Below are positions 1 to 9,000 of a DNA stretch of 10,304 nt, piece after piece (within the stretch, counting starts at the first letter, position 1; every line of letters starts with the position of its first letter). Under the pieces are notes generated by a model. That model saw nothing but the letters and a program-made list of their open reading frames with translations. It was not told the origin of the DNA and searched no databases. This DNA is from DATKWV01 sp035529405 (GTDB lineage: Bacteria > Planctomycetota > Phycisphaerae > Sedimentisphaerales > Anaerobacaceae). Made by a program: the position numbers and the translations under genes. The stretch covers positions 1-10,304 of the forward strand of contig DATKWV010000197.1 of assembly GCA_035529405.1 (NCBI GenBank), read 5' to 3'.

Positions 1-1025
1 ACTGTAAGGGCATCTGGTTCGATTGCGACGAATTTGCAGATTTCGTTGGAAAATTGTCCGCAAGCGAACAAATTACCGCTGAAAAGGTAAAGCTGTTCCA
101 GCGCAGAAACGTGCAGGCCCTGCATAAACTTAAAGAAAAGGCCAGGCTGTGCCCTAAATGCAGCAGTAAACTGCGCAAGTTTAATTACTCTTATGATTCG
201 AATGTCTTTTTAGACAAATGCCCGAATTGCGGGGGTATCTGGGCGGACGGCGGTGAAATAGAACAGGTTGCCCGGTACCTGAAAGAAGACCCGCAAGCCA
301 CTGCGGTCGGAGAAGCTCTGGCTGAAAGTATAGCTCAAAGAGATTGTGAAGAAGCCTTGGAAGGACAGCGCTGGTTCATTCCTTTAAGAATAATAGTTCC
401 CCTGTCAGACGATGCACCTCGTGACAGATTTCCTGTGGTAACTGTTGCGCTGATTGCTTTGTGTACATTAATACTGGTCCGCGATATGTATTTCAATCCG
501 GATAGATTAGTTCATACGGTTGACTATATACCAAAAGACCCGGCACACTTTTTCGATGCGGACCTGGTAGCTTCGATTTTCTCACACGGAGGTATCTTTC
601 ATTTGGTCTGGAATATGCTTTTTTTATGGTTATTCGGAGACAACGTCGAGGACCAGTTCGGGCGATGGGGGTACGGCTGTCTTTTCCTCGGATTTGCTTT
701 TACTGCGGTCCTGCTTGGTCTTGTATTTGCTACATCTTTATCTATATGGGCTGTGGGGATAAGTACGGCAGTATCTGCGATTATGGGGGCGTATTTTATA
801 TTTTATCCTGTTGCAAAAGTAAAAGTGTTTGTTTTCTCCGGCGTTATGGAAATTCCGGCGGTGGTGTTTCTGGGAATGTGGTTTTTGTTCCAGTTCATAT
901 CTCCTTTTTTGAGTAAAGCCGAAGAGGTCGGTCTTGCTGCAAATATACCTTCCGTTGCTGGATTTCTTTTTGGGGCACTGACGGCTTTTCTCAAAAAGAT
1001 TGCGAAACAACCCCGAACTGCATAA
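1..1025 (+). CDS. zf-TFIIB / rhomboid-like membrane protein (5' end outside window)
   Basis: The reading frame is open from the first complete codon (position 3) to the TAA at 1023-1025, so the gene starts upstream. A TTG at 54 is in frame but unlikely to be the start, because the residues before it (CKGIWFD..E) are the second half of a zf-TFIIB knuckle. A complete second zf-TFIIB follows: CPKC at 150-161, then CPNCGGIWAD..E from 219. The C-terminal half is hydrophobic and rhomboid-like: the HxxxxHxxxN signature (His 585, His 600, Asn 612), then GDNVED, then GISTA with the serine at 762-764 at the nucleophile position, followed by GAY. The segment that normally holds the catalytic AHxGG histidine reads PSVAGF, with Ser at 951-953. 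The family cleaves membrane proteins, but this member may be inactive. It ends 2 to 14 bases before ligA and probably shares its transcript. Its substrate or partner is unknown. Confidence 0.85.
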   Translation, partial: CKGIWFDCDEFADFVGKLSASEQITAEKVKLFQRRNVQALHKLKEKARLCPKCSSKLRKFNYSYDSNVFLDKCPNCGGIWADGGEIEQVARYLKEDPQATAVGEALAESIAQRDCEEALEGQRWFIPLRIIVPLSDDAPRDRFPVVTVALIALCTLILVRDMYFNPDRLVHTVDYIPKDPAHFFDADLVASIFSHGGIFHLVWNMLFLWLFGDNVEDQFGRWGYGCLFLGFAFTAVLLGLVFATSLSIWAVGISTAVSAIMGAYFIFYPVAKVKVFVFSGVMEIPAVVFLGMWFLFQFISPFLSKAEEVGLAANIPSVAGFLFGALTAFLKKIAKQPRTA

Positions 1026-1039
1026 ACTTGGCTGGTAGT

Positions 1040-3037
1040 ATGGCTGAAGATGTAAAAAAAAGTATCGAGCAATTGCGGGCCCGGATTCGCAGGCACGATT
1101 ACCTTTATTATGTGCTCAGCGAACACGAGATTTCCGACCGGCAGTACGATAAGCTCTTCGAGCAGCTTAAGGTCCTCGAGCAGGCCAACCCACAGCTTAT
1201 AACGGCTGACTCGCCAACTCAACGCGTCTCCGGCCGGCCGCTGGGCGGATTTAAGACCGTCCGGCACAACATAACCATGCTCAGCATCGACAACACCTAC
1301 AACAAAGACGAACTGCAGCAATTCGATCAGCGGGTAGCAAAAGGCCTGGGCCATAGAGACTATGACTATGTCGTGGAATTGAAAATAGACGGTCTGGCCA
1401 TCAGTATCCGCTATGAAAAAGGTGTGCTTGTTACCGCAGCCACTCGCGGCGACGGCAGCGTCGGGGACGATGTCAGTACCAATGTGCGTACGATAAAGGC
1501 TGTGCCGCTTAAGCTGCTGGGTGACGGCGGCGTCCCGGAAGTGCTGGAAGTACGCGGCGAGGTATATATGCCGACAGCAGCATTTTCAGAACTGAACCGG
1601 CTTCGCGCCGATGCCGGCGAACAGTTGTTCGCAAACCCCAGAAACGCCGCAGCAGGCAGCCTAAAGCTGCTGGACGCCAGAATTACCGCCACGAGAAAAC
1701 TTTCCTTTTTTGCCTACAGTACAGGACAGGTTTCGCAGCCGCTGGCAGATAACCACTACCAGAGCCTGCAGCGCTTTAAGAAACTCGGCCTGCCGGTCAA
1801 TCCCAATATCAAAAAGGCCCGCGATATAGACCAGGTCATAGATATATGTATGAGCTGGGACAAGAAACGGGCCGGCCTGGATTACCAGATTGATGGAATG
1901 GTCATAAAGGTCAACCAGTTCGACCTGCAGCGTATGCTCGGTGCGACAGGCAGGGCGCCGCGATGGTGCATTTCATATAAATTTGCCGCTGAACAGGCCC
2001 GGACGGTTGTCGAGTCGATTGATGTTCAGGTGGGCAAAAGCGGTATTCTAACACCGGTAGCCAACCTGAAACCTGTGTTACTGGCCGGCACAACGGTAAA
2101 AAGGGCCAGCCTGCACAATTTCGAAGAAATGAGCCGTCTGGATGTCAGATGCGGCGATACCGTTCTGGTGGAAAAGGCTGGCGAGATAATACCGCAGGTC
2201 ATCGAGGTGGTAAAAACAGACAAGAAGCGCTCGAAGCCCTTTGAAATCCCCACAAAGTGCCCCAATTGCGGCGGGCCCGTCGAAAAGGACCCTGACGGCG
2301 TTTATATACGGTGCGTCAATACCGGCTGTCTCGGCAAGCTCAAGGAGCGGTTGAGGTATTTTGCCGGCAGAGACCAGATGGACATTGAAAACCTTGGAAC
2401 CTCGCTTATAGACCAGCTTGTTGAAACCGGCCTTGTAAGGAACTTTGCCGACCTTTACAGGCTGCGCAAAGACCAGTTGGCTGGGCTTGAGCGCATGGCC
2501 GACAAAAGTGCAGCCAACGTCATTGAGGGGATTGAGCAAAGCAAGACCCGGCCGTTGTGGCGTCTGGTGGCGGCTTTGGGTATCCGTCATATAGGCGGCC
2601 AATCAGCCCGTATGCTGGCAGAACACTTCGGTTCGCTTGAGGCACTTATGTCTGCAGATATGCAGTCGCTTGAAACCATCGATGAAATCGGGCCCCGGAT
2701 GGCCGAAAGCATCTATGAATACTTCAGAAATGAGCAAAACAAGGCGGTTATCAGCCAATTACTGGCCGGCGGTGTCGAACCGCAGAAACCGAAGGCCCGG
2801 CCAAAAGGCACCTTGGCGGGTAAAACTATTGTTGTTACCGGCACATTAAAGAATTTCACACGTCAGCAGGCAGAAGAAGCCATCCGACAAGCTGGGGCAA
2901 AGGCTGCATCGAGCGTGAGTAAAAACACGGATTTTGTACTTGCCGGTGAAATCGGAGGAAGCAAGCTGCAAAAGGCGCAAAAGCTCAATGTCAAGATAAT
3001 AAACGAACAGGAATTTGTGCAGATGATAAGGGGGTGA
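1040..3037 (+). CDS. ligA: NAD+-dependent DNA ligase LigA
   Basis: LigA seals nicks in duplex DNA using NAD+, during lagging-strand replication and repair. All standard parts are present in order. An N-terminal Ia-type region (YYVLSEHEISDRQYDKL) precedes the adenylation domain, whose KIDG motif puts the AMP-accepting lysine at residue 115. The OB-fold follows, then a four-cysteine zinc finger (Cys407, Cys410, Cys425, Cys430), helix-hairpin-helix repeats (around LERMADKSAANVIEGIE and LETIDEIGPRMAESI) and a C-terminal BRCT domain from about residue 588. At 665 residues the length is normal and nothing looks broken. The ATG at 1040 is preferred over an in-frame TTG at 1028, since the protein then begins close to the conserved helix, although neither has a clear Shine-Dalgarno. 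The upstream rhomboid-like gene ends at 1025, so the two are probably co-transcribed. Confidence 0.97.
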   Translation: MAEDVKKSIEQLRARIRRHDYLYYVLSEHEISDRQYDKLFEQLKVLEQANPQLITADSPTQRVSGRPLGGFKTVRHNITMLSIDNTYNKDELQQFDQRVAKGLGHRDYDYVVELKIDGLAISIRYEKGVLVTAATRGDGSVGDDVSTNVRTIKAVPLKLLGDGGVPEVLEVRGEVYMPTAAFSELNRLRADAGEQLFANPRNAAAGSLKLLDARITATRKLSFFAYSTGQVSQPLADNHYQSLQRFKKLGLPVNPNIKKARDIDQVIDICMSWDKKRAGLDYQIDGMVIKVNQFDLQRMLGATGRAPRWCISYKFAAEQARTVVESIDVQVGKSGILTPVANLKPVLLAGTTVKRASLHNFEEMSRLDVRCGDTVLVEKAGEIIPQVIEVVKTDKKRSKPFEIPTKCPNCGGPVEKDPDGVYIRCVNTGCLGKLKERLRYFAGRDQMDIENLGTSLIDQLVETGLVRNFADLYRLRKDQLAGLERMADKSAANVIEGIEQSKTRPLWRLVAALGIRHIGGQSARMLAEHFGSLEALMSADMQSLETIDEIGPRMAESIYEYFRNEQNKAVISQLLAGGVEPQKPKARPKGTLAGKTIVVTGTLKNFTRQQAEEAIRQAGAKAASSVSKNTDFVLAGEIGGSKLQKAQKLNVKIINEQEFVQMIRG

Positions 3038-3073
3038 TTACGCAAACACCCACGCCTTGATAGGTCGATACCG

Positions 3074-4198
3074 ATGCAAGACACGGACGAAAAATTCATG
3101 CTGCTGGCGTTAAAGCTGGCCCAGCGCGGGATGGGCAGGGTCGAACCCAACCCTGCTGTAGGCTGTGTTATCGTCAGGGACAATCACGTTATCGGCAAGG
3201 GCTGGCATAAGGCTTTTGGCGGCCCGCACGCTGAAGTAAACGCCATTGAAGATTGTAAAAAACACGGTTTTGACCCAGCAGGCACCGTGATGTACGTTAC
3301 TCTTGAGCCGTGCTGTCATTACGGAAAGACCGGTTCCTGTACCGACGCCATAATTGCAGCCGGCCTGGTGAGGGTTGTTATAGCGGCAATTGACCCATCG
3401 GCACATGCGCAAGGCAAAGGCGCAGAGAAGCTGCGGAAAGCGGGAATCGTGGTGCAGACAGGGCTTTGCCAACAGCAGGGACGGTTATTGAACGCCGCTT
3501 TTATGAAGTTTGCCGCTGCCGGCAGATGCTGGGTGGTCTTAAAATGGGCACAATCAATCGATGGCAAGGTCGCCTGGGCCAGCGGCAGCAGTGAAAGATG
3601 GATTTCAGGTGAACTCAGCAGAAAAGATGCGCACAAGCTGCGCCGCCAGGTTGGGGCGATACTGGTCGGGATAAACACTGTTCTGGCTGACGACCCGTTG
3701 CTTACACCCCGGCCGGGTATGGGCAAAAGGCCTGTCCGAGTCGTTCTCGACGCCGATTTAAGGATACCGCCGGATTGTCGGCTTTTGGCTACTGCCAAAA
3801 AAATCCCTGTTCTGGTAGTTACAAGCGAGCAGGCGGTTGAACAAAACCCTCAACTGGCTGGGCAGATTAGGCAAAAAGGTGCCGAGTTGCTAACCGTGCC
3901 TGTCGTGCAGGGTAAGTGCGATTTGCTTTTTGTTCTTGAGCGGCTAAGCGGCAGGGGTATCAGCCGGCTGCTTGTAGAGGGCGGACCAACGGTGATAACC
4001 GGCTTTCTGCAGGCCGGTCTTGCTGACGAAGCATATATTTACATTACACCGAAAATCCTCGGCGGGCGGGGTAATGTCGGAATATCACAGCCAATGGCTG
4101 CCGTTACCAGCGACCTTGGGCTGTATTACGTTGATGTAAAGCGATTTGGTGACGATGTGCGGATTAAAGGGCTGCTGCACCGCCTGGAGGAAATATAA
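3074..4198 (+). CDS. ribD: Bifunctional riboflavin biosynthesis protein RibD (deaminase/reductase)
   Basis: RibD carries out two successive cytosolic steps of riboflavin synthesis: deamination of the diaminopyrimidine derived from GTP, then NADPH-dependent reduction of its ribosyl side chain. The N-terminal cytidine-deaminase-like domain shows PNPAVGCV, the zinc and catalytic motif HAEVNA (His52, Glu54) and LEPCCHYGKTGSC (Cys80, Cys89). Many relatives have a TPPC ending where this one has TGSC, with the cysteine kept. The reductase domain starts near residue 150: KWAQSIDGK (Lys157), SSERWISG, AILVGINTVLADDPLLT and, near residue 300, LLVEGG. The length of 374 residues is typical. The gene lies 36 bases after ligA on the same strand, so it is likely the last gene of that unit. 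No other rib gene is in the window. The start ATG has only a weak AGG-like upstream signal. Confidence 0.96.
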   Translation: MQDTDEKFMLLALKLAQRGMGRVEPNPAVGCVIVRDNHVIGKGWHKAFGGPHAEVNAIEDCKKHGFDPAGTVMYVTLEPCCHYGKTGSCTDAIIAAGLVRVVIAAIDPSAHAQGKGAEKLRKAGIVVQTGLCQQQGRLLNAAFMKFAAAGRCWVVLKWAQSIDGKVAWASGSSERWISGELSRKDAHKLRRQVGAILVGINTVLADDPLLTPRPGMGKRPVRVVLDADLRIPPDCRLLATAKKIPVLVVTSEQAVEQNPQLAGQIRQKGAELLTVPVVQGKCDLLFVLERLSGRGISRLLVEGGPTVITGFLQAGLADEAYIYITPKILGGRGNVGISQPMAAVTSDLGLYYVDVKRFGDDVRIKGLLHRLEEI

Positions 4199-4215
4199 AC
4201 GGTAATGCTTTTTCG

Positions 4216-4250
4216 GTGATAATAAACCCGGCAGGTGCCATCACTTCTTT
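4216..4250. terminator. Possible weak convergent terminator between ribD and uvrC
   Basis: The 42 bases between the two converging stop codons contain GTGAT (4216-4220) and ATCAC (4240-4244), enclosing a GGC/GCC pairing (4230-4232 with 4237-4239), followed on the + strand by TTCTTTT. The stem is interrupted and short. Its position between convergent genes is the main argument for a termination role. Confidence 0.25.
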
Positions 4251-5581
4251 TCATTCAGCATCTGCTTTTTGCGCAGGATATGATGGTAATGCTGTGCGAA
4301 TCTGTGCGCTTCGTCCCTGACATACTGCAAAAGCTTCAAGGCAGGAGAATTTCTTGAAAGTTTCAGAGGCTGGGTGGTGTTTTGCAGAAAGATTTCTTCG
4401 TGTTTTTTGGCGATAGCGGCGATTTTCGGCACAGGTGCCTTCATTTCGACAAATGCCTGCTGGGCGGCGTGCAGCTGACCCAGGCCTCCGTCAATAAGAA
4501 CAAGGTCCGGCCAGAGTTCCTCGCCTCGCAGGGCATATTTGTATCTGCGTTTGACCACCTCGGCTATCATGGCGTAATCATCGATGGCTTTGACGGTTTT
4601 GATTTTGAATCTGCGGTAACCGCTCTTGAAAGGTCTTCCATCGATGAATTTGACTAATGAGCCGACCGCTTCGGTTCCGGAAATATGCGCTGCGTCTATA
4701 CCTTCGATTATCCGTACAGGCTCGCAAGCCTGCAGGAACTTCTGTAATTTCTCCAATGCCTGGGTGGGTTCGGCAGCGAAGACCTCCGGCTGGAGATTTT
4801 CATCGGGCGTTCCTCTGCGGTCAAGACGTTCAATCAGGCGAATACGGTCACGGAATACTGCGGCCTGTTCGTATTGCCTTTTTTCGGCAGCCAGGGCCAT
4901 CTGATTTCTTAACTGCCGCAGGATTTTAGAGCGTTTGGAATGCAGGAATTTAATCAGGTCGGTGATAATTTTCCGGTATTCGCTCTTGTCTATTTTGGCC
5001 GCGCAGGGCGCCGTACACTGCTTTATACTGTATAAAATGCAGGGTCTGAAGAACCTGCGCTTGGGGTCGGATTGGCAAATATCCAGTCTGCAGGTGCGGA
5101 ATCTGAAGATTTTCTGCAGAACTACTACAGCCGCCCGCAAATCCTTTGCACTGGCAAAGGGGCCAAAGAGCCTGCTTTTTGCGCCGGGCCTGCGAGTCAT
5201 ATAAACGGCGGGGAAATCCTGGCCTGCGGTTATTTCCAGGTACGGAAACGTCTTGTCGTCGGCAAGGTCGGTATTGTACGGCGGGTGAATATCCTTGATA
5301 AGCCTGGCTTCCTGCAGTGTCGCATCCACTTCGCCGGCGGTTTCCAGAAAGTCGATAGTCGTTACCTTGCCAAGCATCTCTGTTATTTTCGGACCGCGCG
5401 ACGCTGCAAGGTCGGCGCCGGGCTGAAAATAGCTTGCCACCCGCGAACGCAGATTCTTTGCCTTGCCTATATACAGCACTTTGTCATTGCGGCCTTTCAT
5501 AAAGTAAAGACCGCAAGTGTTCGGGAAAGTCTTTATTTTTTTGCGAACAGCTTTGAGCCTGTTATCGGTTTTAACTGACAT
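4241..5581 (-). CDS. uvrC: UvrC-like excinuclease subunit lacking the C-terminal (HhH)2 domain
   Basis: UvrC makes the two incisions around a lesion in UvrABC nucleotide excision repair. Numbered from the ATG at 5581, the GIY-YIG domain is at the N-terminus (CGLY at 23-26, YIGKAKNLR at 37-45) and its conserved glutamate lies in LQEARLIK. A cysteine cluster follows (FRTC, RPC, KQC, APC), matching the family's proposed Fe-S site, then a UVR helix pair (QYEQAAVFRDRI). The RNase H-like nuclease comes next, with GIDAAHISG, YRRFKIK, LVLIDGGLGQL and DEAHRFA carrying the acidic and histidine residues. The protein stops about 15 residues after DEAHRFA, at roughly 446 residues against about 600 for typical UvrC, so the DNA-binding (HhH)2 domain is absent. 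An in-frame GTG at 5629 would add 16 residues. The 5581 start is preferred because family proteins begin shortly before the GIY motif, but no strong Shine-Dalgarno decides this. Confidence 0.93.
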   Translation of the reverse strand: MSVKTDNRLKAVRKKIKTFPNTCGLYFMKGRNDKVLYIGKAKNLRSRVASYFQPGADLAASRGPKITEMLGKVTTIDFLETAGEVDATLQEARLIKDIHPPYNTDLADDKTFPYLEITAGQDFPAVYMTRRPGAKSRLFGPFASAKDLRAAVVVLQKIFRFRTCRLDICQSDPKRRFFRPCILYSIKQCTAPCAAKIDKSEYRKIITDLIKFLHSKRSKILRQLRNQMALAAEKRQYEQAAVFRDRIRLIERLDRRGTPDENLQPEVFAAEPTQALEKLQKFLQACEPVRIIEGIDAAHISGTEAVGSLVKFIDGRPFKSGYRRFKIKTVKAIDDYAMIAEVVKRRYKYALRGEELWPDLVLIDGGLGQLHAAQQAFVEMKAPVPKIAAIAKKHEEIFLQNTTQPLKLSRNSPALKLLQYVRDEAHRFAQHYHHILRKKQMLNEKK

Positions 5582-5603
5582 AATTTCATATTCTAACATC
5601 CCG

Positions 5604-5643
5604 CTGGTGAAAAACCCAACAAGGTTCACCAGGGTATTTTTTT
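5604..5643 (+). terminator. Hairpin plus T-run in the uvrC leader
   Basis: CTGGTGAA (5604-5611) and TTCACCAG (5625-5632) form a perfect 8-bp inverted repeat with a 13-base loop. On the + strand it is followed by GGTA and seven Ts (5637-5643), the shape of an intrinsic terminator. No sense gene ends here on the + strand, so it could stop antisense transcription across uvrC. On the minus strand the same hairpin would sit just before the uvrC start codon and could influence its translation. Confidence 0.4.
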
Positions 5644-5972
5644 AATTTATGTTTTACAGGTGTTGCGGATTTTCGCACATACCCGCTGACAGTGCCGTCC
5701 GGCGTGATATTTTAAGACCAGGAATACTTCGCTTTGTATTTTGAAATTACGGTTCAACGAATCACTGTTTTTCGAACGTTTGGTATATTGGTTTGATGTT
5801 GTCAGGTTTAACTTTTGCGCACTTTGAACATAAAAAAAATTTTGTCACGTAGGTCCAACTTGTACAAAGCCTTAACAACAAGGCCGGTGAAAAGTGAAAA
5901 AAAATTCCAAGTTTTGTCTTTACAGCTTATCGATTTGCGATTACTTTGCCGATACTGTTTTTTGCGGATAAA

Positions 5973-5988
5973 CAACTATATCTGGCCT
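5973..5988 (+). promoter_or_regulatory. Putative NrdR box, distal
   Basis: The core CTATATCTGG (5976-5985) matches the six most conserved positions of the NrdR consensus (acaCwAtATaTwGtgt), and about 10 of 16 positions overall. It is the weaker of the two sites. Its core begins 30 bp upstream of the proximal core, close to the three helical turns usual for paired NrdR boxes. Confidence 0.55.
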
Positions 5989-6002
5989 AATTTTTTACCA
6001 TT

Positions 6003-6018
6003 TTACTATATATTGTGG
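6003..6018 (+). promoter_or_regulatory. Putative NrdR box, proximal
   Basis: The core CTATATATTG (6006-6015) followed by TG matches about 13 of 16 consensus positions. It ends 26 bases before the nrdJ ATG, where a bound repressor would block transcription. NrdR is the nucleotide-sensing repressor of ribonucleotide reductase genes in many bacteria, and the gene immediately downstream is such a reductase. Confidence 0.7.
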
Positions 6019-6034
6019 TAGAAGCTGTCTGCAT

Positions 6035-6039
6035 GGAGG
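6035..6039 (+). promoter_or_regulatory. nrdJ ribosome binding site
   Basis: GGAGG lies 5 bases before the ATG at 6045 and decides this start over the in-frame GTG at 6015 and ATG at 6033. The ATG at 6033 overlaps the Shine-Dalgarno itself. Confidence 0.8.
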
Positions 6040-6044
6040 CGTAT

Positions 6045-9000
6045 ATGTCGTGGAACTTCGAGCCTGAAAACCCTTTTGAAGCACAGAAATCACAAAAACA
6101 ACACCCTGCAGATGCTGTGACGCCAAAGGGCTTAAAAATAGAGCATTTCTTTTCCACGCCGGGTGTGCATCCGTTCGACGAGATAAACTGGGAGATACGC
6201 AGCGCCCGGATATCCGATGACAGCGGCCAGGCAATCTTCGAACAGGACAATATCGAAGTTCCCGCTTCATGGAGCCAGCTGGCCACCAAGGTTGTCGCCA
6301 GCAAGTATTTCTACGGTGATATTCAAACAGGCCACAGAGAGCATTCGGTAAAACAGCTTGTTCACAGGGTCTGCAAAACAATTGCCGACAGGGGTAAAAG
6401 CGACGGTTATTTTGCATCCGAGCAGGATTACCACACCTTTTATAACGAGCTTAGCTGGCTTTGCGTGAATCAATACGGAGCGTTCAATTCGCCGGTGTGG
6501 TTTAATGTGGGTCTTTTTGACGTTTACGGTATCAAAGGCAGCAAGAATAATTTCCATTGGGACAAACAACACGGGCAGGTTTCGGCCTGTGAAAACAGTT
6601 ACCAGTGGCCTCAGGCATCCGCTTGTTTTATACAATCGGTGGCCGATTCGATGCAGGACATAATGCGCTTAGCTACCAGCGAAGCGATGCTTTTCAAACA
6701 CGGCTCAGGCACCGGCACCGACCTTTCCACCCTGCGAAGCAGCAAAGAGAAGCTGTCCGGCGGCGGCAAACCGTCGGGGCCCCTGAGTTTTATGCGGGTT
6801 TATGACCAGATAGCGGCGGTGATAAAGTCCGGCGGCAAGACCCGGAGAGCCGCAAAAATGCAGTCTCTGAAGGTAACACACCCGGATATCAGGGAGTTTA
6901 TCACCTGCAAGACTGAAGAAGAGAAAAAGGCCTGGGCGCTTATCGAAGCCGGCTACGGCGGCGATTACAACAACCAGGCTTATAACAGCGTGATGTTCCA
7001 GAACTCAAATCTTTCCGTGCGCGTAACGGATGACTTTATGCAGGCCGTTGAAAACGGCCGGGAATGGACCACGTATGCTGTTACAACGGGCCAGCCCATG
7101 AATAAATACAGCGCCTCTGAATTGATGGACCTTATTGCCGAAGGCACAAGGATTTGCGGCGACCCCGGTCTGCAGTACCACAGCACAATCAATCGCTGGC
7201 ATACGTGCGGCAATTCCGGCCCTATCAACGCTTCCAATCCGTGCAGCGAATACATGTTTCTGGATGATTCAGCGTGCAACCTGGCTTCATTGAACCTGAT
7301 GAAGTTCCGCAAAGAGGACGGTTCGTTCGATATTACCGGCTTCAAAAAGGCCGTGCGGATTTTCATCATCGCCCAGGACATACTGGTTGACAACGGCAGT
7401 TATCCCGACATCCCTATAGCGTTAAACAGCCATCTGTTTCGCGCTCTTGGTCTGGGTTATGCCAATCTCGGTTCACTGGTAATGAGTCTTGCGCTTGCGT
7501 ATGATTCGGACCGCGCCCGGACACTTGCTGCGGCCATCAGCGCGATAATGACCGGAACGGCTTATTCGGTAAGCGCGGAAATGGCCTCGGTGCTGGGGCC
7601 TTTCGAGCGGTTCAGTGAAAATTCCGAACCAATGCTTAAAGTTACCAATATGCACCGTCGCTATGCTTATGATATTTGCGAATCACATTGCCCCGACTAC
7701 ATGCTCAATGCCGCAAAGGATGCGTGGGACCAGGCATTTGACGTCGGCTCGAAAGCCGGTTTTCGCAACGCACAGGTAACGGTTCTTGCACCAACCGGCA
7801 CCATAGGTTTCATGATGGATTGCGATACAACCGGCATCGAACCGGATATAGCGCTGGTCAAGTACAAGCTGCTGGCCGGCGGCGGGATGTTAAAGCTGGT
7901 CAACAAGACCGTACCAATGGCCCTGGAACATCTCGGCTATTGCGCTGAAGATGTTAAATCAATCTGCGACTGCATAGATGAGAATGAGACTATCGAGGGC
8001 TGTGAAAAGCTCAATGACGATTATTTGCCGATTTTCGATTGTGCCTTCAAGCCGCGCAACGGCAAAAGGTGTATCCACTACACGGCACATCTGAGGATGA
8101 TGGCGGCGGTACAGCCTTTCATTTCCGGGGCGATAAGCAAGACAATCAACATGCCCAGGGAAAGCAGCGCTGAAGATATTGCCGCTGCGTATATGGAGGG
8201 CTGGAAACTCGGATTAAAGGCGGTGGCCATTTACAGAGACGGTTCCAAGAGATTGCAGCCCGTTTCGACGGAAAAACACAAACTCGTCACGGCCAAAGCC
8301 GGCAGAGAGGATACCTCGGTCAGGCCGCTGCGACGCCGGTTGGCCGAAACACGCAAAAGTATCACGCACAAGTTCTCTGTCGCCAAGCATGAAGGTTACC
8401 TGACGGTGGGGCTGTATGAGGATGGTCAGCCTGGTGAACTTTTTATCACTATGGCCAAGGAGGGCAGCACCGTCGGGGGCCTTATGGATGTGATAGGCAC
8501 GTGTACTTCAATGGCCCTGCAGTACGGTGTGCCTTTAATTGCGCTGGTGGACAAGTTCCGCCACGCGCGTTTTGAGCCGTCCGGTATGACCAGCAACAAG
8601 GACATACCATTTGCAAAAAGCCTCATCGACTATATTTTCTGCTGGTTAGGCTGTCAGTTTATCCCCGGCTACGCCGACAAGAACATCCCGGGCAGAATCG
8701 CCGCCCAGCAGACACCGGAAAATAAAAACACTACTACCGCAAGACAGCTGGTTGAAAAAACAAAAGACCTGACAGAAAAAATAGCCCAGGCACAGGCAAT
8801 TGCCAAACCAAAACCCGGGTCAAGGAAACAGGCCGCTTCGCATCCGGAACTGTTATCAGCCGATAATTGCTCCGGCGACCTGCAGGAAAGATTCGGCAAC
8901 GTGGAAAATCGCATCAGCGACCTTATGGGTTCTGCCGTTGTGCAGGCTTCTGAGCAGATGGCCATGGAGGTTGCGGTAATGCAGCAGTTCAATGCCCAGT

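Larger units (their letters stand above)
5582..6044. other. Divergent intergenic region between uvrC and nrdJ
   Basis: About 460 bases separate the two divergent start codons. The region is A+T-rich and shows no coding sequence that I believe. It holds the hairpin at 5604-5632, a minor GCCTT/AAGGC stem at 5869-5884 and the two NrdR-box-like sites next to nrdJ. Both promoters must lie here, but I could not identify convincing -35 and -10 pairs by eye. No adenosylcobalamin riboswitch was recognised, although nrdJ needs B12. Confidence 0.7.

Noticed and set aside
803..1354. A 183-residue minus-strand ORF across the rhomboid-like gene and ligA
   Set aside because: It is antisense to two clear genes and has no recognisable domain.
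5772..5784. CGAAC next to GTTTG, considered as an SOS (LexA) box for uvrC
   Set aside because: The two halves touch, whereas the known CGAAC-type box needs a 4-base spacer, and the second half carries a mismatch.
5815..6021. A 68-residue + strand ORF starting with TTG upstream of nrdJ
   Set aside because: It has no Shine-Dalgarno or known motif, lies in A+T-rich intergenic sequence and overlaps both NrdR-like boxes.
5630..6044. A possible adenosylcobalamin riboswitch before nrdJ
   Set aside because: I could not find the conserved B12-box or its paired elements. A covariance-model search with the cobalamin family would settle it.
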